From positions 4,218,501 through 4,282,500 of the forward strand of contig NZ_CP034562.1 in the NCBI RefSeq assembly GCF_003970675.1: DNA of 64,000 nucleotides, in the 5' to 3' direction. The position numbers and the translations under genes were made by a program. Numbering within the stretch: position 1 is the stretch's first letter; every line of letters begins with the position of its first letter. The notes below the pieces were generated by a model. That model had not been told where the DNA came from. It did no database searches and worked only from the letters and a program-made list of their open reading frames with translations. Source of the stretch: Flammeovirga pectinis (GTDB lineage: Bacteria; Bacteroidota; Bacteroidia; Cytophagales; Flammeovirgaceae). This document shows, one piece after another, positions 52,917 through 60,986 of the stretch.

Positions 52917-53786
52917 ATGACATTTAAAAAAATATTGCTCGTTTTCATTACTGCAGGAATTTACTCTTGTTCTTCTACACCGCCAGCTGTTCCCAAAGTT
53001 GAACAGAAGGTAGATCAAGAAGTTGTAGAATTAGATAAAAAAATTAGACGTTTTACGCCTGTAACAAAAATTGATCATGCACGTTTTGCACGTAATGAGG
53101 GTGTTTATACTCCTCCATCTATTGTTACAATTTTTTCTAACCCAAAAGTAAATACAAAACTTATTCAGAAGAATCCATTAATTGCAATAGATTTACCTTA
53201 TAAGGTATTGTGTTACTCAGAAGCAGATACATCTAAAGCCAGCGTAGCCTATACTTCTGCAGAGTTCTTAAAAAAGAGACACGGTTTAACAGACGAGGAT
53301 GTTAAAGATTTTAATAAAGACATTGAAAAAGTAATGAGTATCTTTCCTGAAGAGAGTATAGTAAAATCTTCAACAAAAGAGGTTACTAAAGATTTTGGTA
53401 TTCTTACTATCTCTTCAAAATATGATTTTGAAACTACTGTTAAAAGATTAAATGAGGCTATTGGATCACAAGGTGATACAGAGTTCTTTGCTGTAGTTGA
53501 TTATCAAAAAGATGCTAAAAAATATGGGGTGGATATGAACCCAATGCAACTTATCCTTTTTGGAGGACCTGCTCCTGGTGGTAAAGCAATGCATACAACT
53601 CCAAGAATTGGTTTAGAAGCTTTCTGTCAGAAATTATTAGTTTTTGCTGATGACGAAGGAAAAGTTACCGTTGCTTTTAATGATATTGTAGATTTTTCTG
53701 AACTATATTATGATACGTGGACTATTCCTCAAAGAGTAATCAATTACAGGTTAAATGATACTTTTTCTAGTGCAGTAATGGATTAA
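52917..53786 (+). CDS. Lipoprotein with tandem DUF302 domains
   Basis: A 289-residue lipoprotein (MTFKKILLVFITAGIYSC, Cys18). The first unit contains the family pattern NPLIAIDLPYKVLCYSEAD followed by VAYTSAEFLKKRHGL; the second has ILTISSKYDFETTVKRLNEA, LILFGGPAPGGKAMHTTPRI and KLLVFADDEGKVTVAFND. This is the DUF302 arrangement, a two-layer fold seen in bacterial periplasmic proteins of unknown function. The conserved Cys residues (CYS, FCQK) are not in a known metal motif. It has its own strong terminator. Confidence 0.75.
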   Translation: MTFKKILLVFITAGIYSCSSTPPAVPKVEQKVDQEVVELDKKIRRFTPVTKIDHARFARNEGVYTPPSIVTIFSNPKVNTKLIQKNPLIAIDLPYKVLCYSEADTSKASVAYTSAEFLKKRHGLTDEDVKDFNKDIEKVMSIFPEESIVKSSTKEVTKDFGILTISSKYDFETTVKRLNEAIGSQGDTEFFAVVDYQKDAKKYGVDMNPMQLILFGGPAPGGKAMHTTPRIGLEAFCQKLLVFADDEGKVTVAFNDIVDFSELYYDTWTIPQRVINYRLNDTFSSAVMD

Positions 53787-53808
53787 TTCATTATCAATAT
53801 TTCAAAAC

Positions 53809-53847
53809 AAAAATGAGTCACACTTTCAAAAAGTTTGACTCATTTTT
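53809..53847. terminator. Bidirectional intrinsic terminator
   Basis: Arms AAAAATGAGTCA (53809-53820) and TGACTCATTTTT (53836-53847), 12 bp, with a small inner ACTTT/AAAGT stem. It separates the convergent DUF302 and T9SS beta-helix genes. Confidence 0.88.
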
Positions 53848-53873
53848 TTATGCTTTCAATTTTACAAATTTGA

Positions 53874-56462
53874 TTACTTATGCTGGATAACTACTTTCTT
53901 TTTTACAATACCTTCACTAGTTTCAATAATCATTTGGTAAATACCAGGCGTTAAATTTAAAGAAGAAATAACCTTTGGTACATTATGATAAAGTGAGATT
54001 TCTTCATTTTTATAAAGTATCCCATTCATTGTATAGATACTGAGTTTTACACGTTCATTTAGTGTTACAGAAGAAATTTTAAAATCCCCTTCCGAAGGGT
54101 TTGGGTAGATTTTCACTTCAATTTTACTATTAGAATTTAGTGCATTTACTGTACTTCCTATTTGTAGACTAACAATTTGATCGAATGGTGCGTACTGAGT
54201 ATTACCATCATTATAAAGACGTAAATTGACCGTTCCGTTACTTGTTACAGTTAATTCACCTGCAGAAATAGATGCATTGGTAGAAAGTACTTCAATAGTT
54301 AAAGGTAAACGCTGATTACTCTCTAAAGTTGGTAATGTAAACTTTCCTAAAGCATTAATTTGATCAAAAACTGATGCTGTAAATGTTTGTTGTTCTCTAT
54401 CTAAAATAGAAGAATATTGGCTAAATGCAGTCTGGGTTGAATTTGGTCTAAAGAAACATCCAAAGTCAATTTCATTATCACCATTAAAATCACCAACAAA
54501 TAACGTATTGGCAGTAACCTGATTTGAACTCAATTCAGGAGCTCTCTGCAAAGGAAGTTTAGCTGAAAGTGTATTTTCTAAACTCGTTGTTAAGATAAAT
54601 GTATAAACTTCCCATCGGTTATCGTTCGCATATAAAACATCTATGTCCCCATCGTTATCAATATCTCCTAAAAAGGAATTAGAAATAGATAAATCAGAAG
54701 TATTTACTGTTTTCCAATTAGTTGCAAACCCAGAAGAATAATTGTATCGTATTTTCCAATTAGTACCATCACTAATAATAATGTCCGTGTATCCGTTGTT
54801 ATCAAAGTCTGCAGATTTCATATCTACAGAAGCCAATAAATTAGTAGGTGTAGTAGATTCATCAGATGAAAGACTATACGTTGCACTTGTTAATTCTCCA
54901 TTCCTAATAACGAAATTCTCACCATTCAAAATAAGAAAATCTTTCACATTATCATCAGAAAAATTGCCTACTAAAACTTGAGTAGAACCTGTATTATTAC
55001 CTCCTATAGATTGAAAAGAAGAAAAAGAAGTACCTGTGCTATAAGCTATATTAATAGGATCAGAAGCTACGGTTAAAAGATCATCTTTGCCATCATTATT
55101 CACATCTTTAATTAATAAAGAAGTAATAGTTTCAGTAGTACTTCCCCACATTGTCCAATTCTTAATTCCTCTTTCAGAAATGAATAGACTTCCATTAGAT
55201 AATCTCAAAAGGTCATCTTTACCATCTCCATCAAAATCACCTATTTTTATTTCAGAGGGATTCCAAACAAAAGGTGAGATGATTTTCCAATTATGATTAG
55301 CAGAATAAGAAACACAAAAGTAATTGATAGCAGTTGCTGTTCTATTGCCAGAAACATCCCAAATATTAGAACCAACAAGGTTGTTTTGTGCAAGATTTCT
55401 TAATTCTTGTGTTGTTAACTGTTGTCCTAACATCTCTTTATCTGCCCCAGCAGTATAATTATTCTTTACTTTAGCTAGGCTTTTTGGGATACCCCTTATT
55501 AGAATCCCTTCTTGGTTGGGCCATTGTGTTTCTACTGCATCTTCAAAATAGTTGTGCTCAATAATAATTGAATCGCCTGCAAAATTACATGCTTGATCGA
55601 ACTGACAACTAGAACTAGATGGAGATGTAGTATCAAATAAGCCGTGCATATCAAATGAATGATCATCTCTTAAACGATTAGGGTAAACGCTATTATATAA
55701 TGCTGTATACGCCTCGTAACCATGTGTACTACCTGCTATTGCATGTTTATTATTATCAAATAAGTTGTATGCAATAAATGTATTCGTTGTCGGATCATTA
55801 GAGTAAACTGAAAGACCATAACCAAATGTAGATCTTGTGGTCCATTGATGGTTGTTACCTTCAAAAATATTGTGATGAATATACGCAAGACTGTTTTTAA
55901 CTTCTATCCCACTTCCTACAAAATCTTTGATTAAACAATTATCTATTTCAGAGTTTCGTGAATTATCTATTTTTATACCATTAATAACATAGCTTGATAT
56001 ATTTGTATTCGGAGCATTACCGACAAGAGATTTTGGTCCAACCAAGTTTAAGCCCGTTATTCTTACGTTATCAATTCCCCATTTAATTTTAAAAATATAT
56101 CTATAATTTGAAGGGTCATTATCTGATCTTTGAATTGTTGCACCTTTTACTTCTTCTTTACCTCTGCCCCCAGCAATAATTGTCCCATCAGCTTTAATTT
56201 CTAAGACTTTATCTGCTGTTAGCGTTAATGTAGTATTATCTTGAATGTAAATTTTTGTCGTCTTATTATCTAATGCTATGATTAATTCATCAATCGAAGA
56301 AACAACTGTATAATCAGTAATATCTTCAATTATCCCATCATAATCATTTCCACCTCCGTAGGGACCAACAGGAAAGCTATTCACCGTTGACATATAATTA
56401 TTTTGTCCCCATAATACAGAAGGAATAAGAAAAATCACAAAGTAAAAAAATGATTTATTCAT
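53874..56462 (-). CDS. T9SS-secreted beta-helix / FG-GAP repeat protein
   Basis: An 862-residue exported protein (signal residues 4-19). Residues ~50-390 show a right-handed parallel beta-helix: repeated short strands with Asn ladders (NTNISSYVINGIKIDNSRNS, GSGIEVKNSLAYIHHNIFEG), typical of pectate-lyase-like proteins. Residues ~405-690 hold FG-GAP/VCBS-type calcium-binding repeats (IGDFDGDGKDDLLRLSNGS, VNNDGKDDLL, DFDNNGYTDIIISD). The final ~80 residues (VKIYPNPSEGDFKISS ...) are a T9SS sorting domain. A polysaccharide lyase role is possible, but catalytic residues are not identified. The next gene encodes GH43. Confidence 0.78.
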   Translation of the reverse strand: MNKSFFYFVIFLIPSVLWGQNNYMSTVNSFPVGPYGGGNDYDGIIEDITDYTVVSSIDELIIALDNKTTKIYIQDNTTLTLTADKVLEIKADGTIIAGGRGKEEVKGATIQRSDNDPSNYRYIFKIKWGIDNVRITGLNLVGPKSLVGNAPNTNISSYVINGIKIDNSRNSEIDNCLIKDFVGSGIEVKNSLAYIHHNIFEGNNHQWTTRSTFGYGLSVYSNDPTTNTFIAYNLFDNNKHAIAGSTHGYEAYTALYNSVYPNRLRDDHSFDMHGLFDTTSPSSSSCQFDQACNFAGDSIIIEHNYFEDAVETQWPNQEGILIRGIPKSLAKVKNNYTAGADKEMLGQQLTTQELRNLAQNNLVGSNIWDVSGNRTATAINYFCVSYSANHNWKIISPFVWNPSEIKIGDFDGDGKDDLLRLSNGSLFISERGIKNWTMWGSTTETITSLLIKDVNNDGKDDLLTVASDPINIAYSTGTSFSSFQSIGGNNTGSTQVLVGNFSDDNVKDFLILNGENFVIRNGELTSATYSLSSDESTTPTNLLASVDMKSADFDNNGYTDIIISDGTNWKIRYNYSSGFATNWKTVNTSDLSISNSFLGDIDNDGDIDVLYANDNRWEVYTFILTTSLENTLSAKLPLQRAPELSSNQVTANTLFVGDFNGDNEIDFGCFFRPNSTQTAFSQYSSILDREQQTFTASVFDQINALGKFTLPTLESNQRLPLTIEVLSTNASISAGELTVTSNGTVNLRLYNDGNTQYAPFDQIVSLQIGSTVNALNSNSKIEVKIYPNPSEGDFKISSVTLNERVKLSIYTMNGILYKNEEISLYHNVPKVISSLNLTPGIYQMIIETSEGIVKKKVVIQHK

Positions 56463-56596
56463 AAGTTAATGAGATTAAGAGAAATAGAATTAGGTTTATA
56501 AAGTATTGATAATTATCAATTTACATATTTTAGGTGAATAGATTCGCTCCTACTAACAACAATCTTAATTCTGTTAAAGTAAAAGTTCTTAGAATT

Positions 56597-56630
56597 AAAA
56601 AAGGATCAAACCTTTCAGTTCAATCCTTTT
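56597..56630 (-). terminator. Intrinsic terminator of the GH43 gene
   Basis: AAAAGGAT pairs with ATCCTTTT (56597-56630 overall), with inner AAC/GTT pairing, followed on the minus strand by TTTTTTAATTC. It lies 60 bp after the GH43 stop. Confidence 0.8.
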
Positions 56631-56689
56631 CTGATATTATCTATTAGATTATTTTATGAGGGAGTACCAATTAACTACTCCAACAATTT

Positions 56690-58375
56690 CTAATGCTCAT
56701 AACCTTTATAATCAATCCAATCAAAATCTGCATATTCTTTTGATGCCTTGCCATTACTAGTAACATAAACGCCACAATAAGCACCAGTATAGCCACTGTT
56801 CCAACCAAAACTTAAGAGGTAATCAGCTTTTGTTTCCACAAATTCACTAAACGATTTCCCATTATCAAGAGAGTACATAAAATTATATTTATTCTCTTTA
56901 GAAGTCACTTTAAAAACTACATTACCATTATAATTTTCAAGGACTTTCTCTTTAAGTATTTTTACTTCATCCACTTTCTTTTCAGCAACAACAACTTTCA
57001 TTACATATTTACCCTCTTTTTTGGTTATGGTCATATTCATGTAGTTATCATCTTTTTGAAAGATACTTATGCCTGCCTCAATACCTTCTTTTTTACCAGC
57101 AAATTGCATTTTTGCAGAATAGTCAAAATCAGTTTCTCTTTGGCGAACACCCATTAAACTGGCTTGACCTCTCATTTTTATAATTTCTGGCTTTGCAAAT
57201 ACTCTTAAAAAGCCCTCCCTCTTAGAAAGACTATAGGTATTTGGTAAAGGTACTCTTCTAAAATTCCATTCCAAGCTAAGTACATCAGTATCAAAATCAT
57301 CTTTAAAAGAACCATCTCTATATTGTACTTTATCAGAAAATGGCAGTTTCTCATTTTTCATCACTCGCCCTGTTTCTGGAGCTACAACTGGCCAATCGTA
57401 TTTAGGTTCTTTCCACCAAAAAGGTTCTCTTTCCCATTGTACAGGTATCAAAAATGTTTCCCTTCCCATATTTGTTGCTCGTTGTACATCACCTCTAATA
57501 CCAAGAGCAACCATATACCAACGTCCATCTTTTAATTGAATTATATCTGCATGTCCTGTACTGTTCACCCAGTTATCATAAGACAGGTTTCTTGTAGTTA
57601 AAATTGGGTTACGCTCGTTAGATACAAACGTTCCTTTAATATCATCACTTACAGCAATCATCATAGAATGGTTGTAACTTGTACCTCCTTCTGCTACCAT
57701 TAAATAGTAGAGTCCATCGTGCTTGTACATATGTGGGCCTTCTACCCATACGCCACCACAAGCTCCTCTATAAAGATATTGACGTTCACCAATAAATTTC
57801 CACGCGTCTAAATCCAATTGCTGACCATAAATTTCACCTTCACCTTCATAATTAGGTTTCTCTGGAGAGTTAGCACCAAAATACCAAGCATCTCCATTGT
57901 CATCAAAAAATAAATCTGGATCTATACCAGGAGCTCCTTCAATAATATGAGGTTCAGACCAAGGGCCTTCAGCCTTATCTGCAGTAATAATAAAATTTAT
58001 TGTCTTAGTTGGAGAGCCATCGATTGGGTTATATACATTCGTTGTTATAATATAAAATTTACCATTGTGATAACGTAATGTAGGTGCATGAATACCTCCA
58101 TTCTGTTGTACATCTACAAGGTTCATTTCCCCATTACATTGCTCTTCTCTGTGTAAGCCATAGCCAATTAACTCCCAATTCACTAAATCTTTACTACGGT
58201 GAATAGGTAAACCAGGAAAATACTCAAAAGAAGAATTGACTATATAATAATATTCTCCGTCTGTGGTTATGGAAGGATCAGGATAGCCCCCTTGTAAAAT
58301 AGGGTTTTTAAAAGTTGATTCTTGGGCAAATGTAGGTATTGCAAAAAGCAATAATAATAGTATTAATCTATACAT
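56690..58375 (-). CDS. GH43 family beta-xylosidase / alpha-arabinofuranosidase
   Basis: A 561-residue exported enzyme (signal MYRLILLLLLFAIPTFA). The five-bladed propeller shows the three GH43 acidic residues: the base Asp in GGYPDPSITTDGEYYYI, the pKa-modulating Asp in GIDPDLFFDDNGDAWYF and the acid Glu in GVWVEGPHMYKHDGLYYLM. The C-terminal ~200 residues (WNFRRVPLPNTYSLSKREGF ...) form the beta-sandwich that completes many xylosidases. It inverts configuration and releases xylose or arabinose from plant or algal glycans. Its neighbour is a beta-helix protein; no susCD is attached. Confidence 0.88.
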   Translation of the reverse strand: MYRLILLLLLFAIPTFAQESTFKNPILQGGYPDPSITTDGEYYYIVNSSFEYFPGLPIHRSKDLVNWELIGYGLHREEQCNGEMNLVDVQQNGGIHAPTLRYHNGKFYIITTNVYNPIDGSPTKTINFIITADKAEGPWSEPHIIEGAPGIDPDLFFDDNGDAWYFGANSPEKPNYEGEGEIYGQQLDLDAWKFIGERQYLYRGACGGVWVEGPHMYKHDGLYYLMVAEGGTSYNHSMMIAVSDDIKGTFVSNERNPILTTRNLSYDNWVNSTGHADIIQLKDGRWYMVALGIRGDVQRATNMGRETFLIPVQWEREPFWWKEPKYDWPVVAPETGRVMKNEKLPFSDKVQYRDGSFKDDFDTDVLSLEWNFRRVPLPNTYSLSKREGFLRVFAKPEIIKMRGQASLMGVRQRETDFDYSAKMQFAGKKEGIEAGISIFQKDDNYMNMTITKKEGKYVMKVVVAEKKVDEVKILKEKVLENYNGNVVFKVTSKENKYNFMYSLDNGKSFSEFVETKADYLLSFGWNSGYTGAYCGVYVTSNGKASKEYADFDWIDYKGYEH

Positions 58376-58753
58376 AGGTTATCAAATTGTAATAATGGAT
58401 AGGCAAAATAAAGAACTTTTGATAAATGCTACCAATACCTTAACAAAAAATAAAACCCCTCCATTGAAAATCAATGGAGGGGAGTTAAGCCCGTGCGTAC
58501 ACGGACAATTGATTCTTTACCCAAAAACACTATTAACAAAACTGTGCCACTTACGTACTTATTAACTATTGTTTAAGAAAATAGCAAGATTAATTATTCT
58601 TAATTCAAGAAAAAAAGACGCAAAACCACCTATCATCATATGATTAATTTGAGATTGTATATTTAAAAATTTTGTTCTTTCTACAGAAGAAATTAACTTC
58701 AACTTTATCTAATTAAAAGATCAACAAGTTTTAAAAAAAATCTATCCTACCCT
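58376..58753. other. Divergent intergenic region containing a possible small RNA
   Basis: This 378-bp region lies between the minus-strand GH43 gene and the plus-strand stressosome operon. It contains two adjacent hairpins at 58456-58503, described separately. The remainder is AT-rich with no ORF. The stressosome promoter should lie near 58640-58720, but I cannot define it. Confidence 0.5.
58456..58503 (-). ncRNA. Candidate small RNA or leader: hairpin plus intrinsic terminator
   Basis: On the minus strand a CCGTG-TACG-CACGG hairpin (58490-58503) is followed by a perfect 12-bp stem CCCCTCCATTGA/TCAATGGAGGGG (58456-58467, 58471-58482), a 3-nt loop and TTTTATTTTTTG. That is a complete Rho-independent terminator with no minus-strand gene before it. 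It could end a short non-coding RNA, or act as an attenuator in the leader of GH43. No known RNA family is recognised. Confidence 0.4.
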
Positions 58754-59641
58754 ATGCACGAAAATTCTAGAAATGCCACTCAACTTTGCGAACTCTATGG
58801 CATACAAGAAATCGATATTCAAAATGTAAAAATGCTAAAAGATCCTGCCATGGAAAGAATGTCTGGCATGGTTGATAGTTGGTACGAATGGCTAAAAACT
58901 ACTCCGGAATTTCATGAATATTTTGCAGACGCAAGTACACTAAATAGAGTACAAAAGATGCAATTTGGGTTCTGGGAGCAATTTTTTGAATCTAATATTA
59001 ATGAACAATACCTTAATTCAAGAAGAAAAGTTGGTGAAGTTCATGCCCGTATAGGCTTATCTCAAGAAATTTATTTAGCTGGTGTAGACCACTTCTTAGG
59101 GCTTTTTGTAAATATGCTTAATGAGCTAGACTTAGATAATGATGCTTTAGATAAAGCAAGACGTGCATTAAATAAACTAGTGCATATGGATATGACTATT
59201 ATTGTTCAGAGTTATGAACAAATTGTCAATCATAAGCTAACTGCACAAAGTAAAACATTAATGGCAATGTCTACTCCTGTAACTCAGATTTGGGAAGGAT
59301 TGTTATTATTACCCGTAGTTGGACTTATTGACTCTAGACGTGCCCAAAACATTATGGATAACACGTTAAATCATATTTCTAACCATTCTGCACAAAGCTT
59401 TATTCTTGATATATCTGGTGTAGCAGTTGTAGATACTGCTGTTGCAAACCATCTAATAAAGATTACTAAAGCAACAAAATTAATGGGTTGTGAATGTATT
59501 ATTTCAGGCTTATCACCTGCAGTAGCACAAACTATTGTAGAATTAGGAATTGATGTAGGAACCATAAAAACTACAGCAAACCTAAAAGCAGCAATAGAAA
59601 TTGCTTTCAATAAATTAAATATGAAAATTATTAAACAATAA
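58754..59641 (+). CDS. rsbR: RsbR-type stressosome sensor with globin-like N-terminus and STAS domain
   Basis: A 295-residue cytoplasmic protein. Residues ~1-160 have the globin-coupled-sensor pattern: MKLKDP-type start, EFHEYFADASTLNRVQKMQF, then GEVHARIGLSQEIYLAGVDH, where H97 could be the proximal haem ligand. A linker (MSTPVTQIWEGLLLLPVVGL) leads to the STAS domain (residues ~185-285). The conserved phosphorylated threonines of B. subtilis RsbRA (T171, T205) align with T228 in VVDTAVANH and T260 in SPAVAQTIVELG. It should assemble with RsbS into the stressosome and sense oxygen or another diatomic gas if haem is bound. Confidence 0.85.
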   Translation: MHENSRNATQLCELYGIQEIDIQNVKMLKDPAMERMSGMVDSWYEWLKTTPEFHEYFADASTLNRVQKMQFGFWEQFFESNINEQYLNSRRKVGEVHARIGLSQEIYLAGVDHFLGLFVNMLNELDLDNDALDKARRALNKLVHMDMTIIVQSYEQIVNHKLTAQSKTLMAMSTPVTQIWEGLLLLPVVGLIDSRRAQNIMDNTLNHISNHSAQSFILDISGVAVVDTAVANHLIKITKATKLMGCECIISGLSPAVAQTIVELGIDVGTIKTTANLKAAIEIAFNKLNMKIIKQ

Positions 59642-59642
59642 T

Positions 59643-60029
59643 ATGGATAGTTGGGACAGGTCAGGTATACCCATACAGTTACATAACCGTTGTATTATTG
59701 CATCTTTTCAAGTTGATTTAACAACTCCTCTTTTAAAATTATTTCGTCATGAATTGTTAGAATTTGTGGTTAAGAATAGTACTATTAAAGGTGTTATTTT
59801 AGATCTATCTGGTTTAGAAATTATTGATATTAGTGATTTCAATGCCATAAAAGATACTATTAAAATGATTAAATTGACAGGGTTTTCAACTGTAATTTCG
59901 GGCTTAAGACCTGCTGTAGTTTCCTCTCTAATTGTGCTTGATGCAGATATTGATGATCTTAATGCTGCACTTAGTTTAGATGAAGCCATTGAGTTATTGT
60001 TATCAAATAATATGATAGATGAAAATTAG
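59643..60029 (+). CDS. rsbS: RsbS-like stressosome STAS scaffold
   Basis: A 128-residue single-domain STAS protein directly after rsbR. The core VILDLSGLEIIDISDFNA and ISGLRPAVVSSLIVLD fit RsbS. In an ungapped comparison with B. subtilis RsbS (MIDSFIAK), the phosphorylated Ser59 position is I63 here, with S64 next to it, so the usual site is displaced or lost. The start at 59643 is 1 bp after the rsbR stop. Its last 11 bp overlap rsbT. The comparison sequence is from memory. Confidence 0.75.
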   Translation: MDSWDRSGIPIQLHNRCIIASFQVDLTTPLLKLFRHELLEFVVKNSTIKGVILDLSGLEIIDISDFNAIKDTIKMIKLTGFSTVISGLRPAVVSSLIVLDADIDDLNAALSLDEAIELLLSNNMIDEN

Positions 60030-60408
60030 TATACAATCTGAAAACGATATACATTATGCTCAGGTAGAGTGTACTGATTTTGCAAAAACACTTGGTTTTG
60101 AAGAATTAGATGCCATGAAAATATCTATTCTTGTGTCTGAGCTCGCTCAAAATATTATTAAATATGCCACAAAAGGATTTATTGTTTACACTAAAGAAAC
60201 AAGACATCATAAAAGTGGAATTTTGATAGAAGCTATCGACAAGGGCCCTTCAATTCCAAACATTGAGAAAGCTCTAGCAGATAATTTTTCTACTGGAGGT
60301 ACTTTAGGTTTAGGGTTACCAGGTATTAAAAGAATGTCAGATATTTTAGAAATAGATTCAACACCAGAAACAGGTACTCATATAAAAGTAATATATTGGA
60401 TAAAATAG
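60019..60408 (+). CDS. rsbT: RsbT-like serine/threonine kinase of the stressosome
   Basis: A 129-residue HATPase (GHKL) kinase. The N-box is SELAQNIIKYATKG, the G1 box AIDKGPSIPN and the G2 box GTLGLGLPGIKRM, as expected for RsbT. It phosphorylates RsbR and RsbS and then leaves the complex to activate a phosphatase. The gene overlaps rsbS by 11 bp and ends at TAG 60406-60408, which shares one base with a GTG start of the next gene. Confidence 0.88.
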   Translation: MKISIQSENDIHYAQVECTDFAKTLGFEELDAMKISILVSELAQNIIKYATKGFIVYTKETRHHKSGILIEAIDKGPSIPNIEKALADNFSTGGTLGLGLPGIKRMSDILEIDSTPETGTHIKVIYWIK

Positions 60409-60986
60409 TGAACATAGATATCGGTGGCTATACTAGACCTATTGCAGGAGAAAAACGTAATGGAGATGTAATCTATATTTTAAAAGATTCTCGATACACT
60501 TTTTTTGCTGTTATTGATGGTATCGGTCATGGTGATGTAGCAAACGCCATATCTGAAGAAATAAAATCATTCTTAATCAATAACCATAATGCCGATATTC
60601 AATACGTAATTCAGAAAACCCATGAATATATGTTGGGTACTGAAGGAGCTGTGATTGGAATTGGATGTCTTATCGGAGATAGTTTTTCTTTTGGCAGCCT
60701 TGGAAATATAAATTGTAAAATTGTTAATACTAAAAATATTGATATGTTATCTACTGATGGTTTATTAGGTGTAAGAGGTAGGACATCTAAAGTGACATCA
60801 AAAAAGTTAGAAGATAACGATATCATTTTTATGTATAGCGATGGTATTAATGGAAATTTCAATTCATCTGAATTCAATAATTATCACCTTTTTTCTAGTG
60901 AAATATTAGCAAAGAAAATTGTGAAGCAATCAGGTTCTCTTTTTGATGATGCTTCGATGATAACTGTTAAGGTACAAATTTCATGA
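60408..60986 (+). CDS. rsbX: RsbX-like PP2C/SpoIIE phosphatase
   Basis: A 192-residue phosphatase. I take the GTG at 60408, overlapping the rsbT stop (TAGTG); a TTG at 60396 would add four residues. PP2C metal-binding aspartates are in VIDGIGHGDVA, MYSDGINGNF and LFDDASMITVK. In Firmicutes RsbX dephosphorylates RsbR and RsbS and resets the stressosome. Its small size and lack of a regulatory N-terminus support RsbX over RsbU. The stop overlaps the next start (ATGA at 60983-60986). Confidence 0.8.
   Translation: MNIDIGGYTRPIAGEKRNGDVIYILKDSRYTFFAVIDGIGHGDVANAISEEIKSFLINNHNADIQYVIQKTHEYMLGTEGAVIGIGCLIGDSFSFGSLGNINCKIVNTKNIDMLSTDGLLGVRGRTSKVTSKKLEDNDIIFMYSDGINGNFNSSEFNNYHLFSSEILAKKIVKQSGSLFDDASMITVKVQIS

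Noticed and set aside
53874..56462. Calling the beta-helix protein a pectate lyase
   Set aside because: The fold fits, but I could not identify the catalytic Arg and calcium-binding Asp pattern with confidence.
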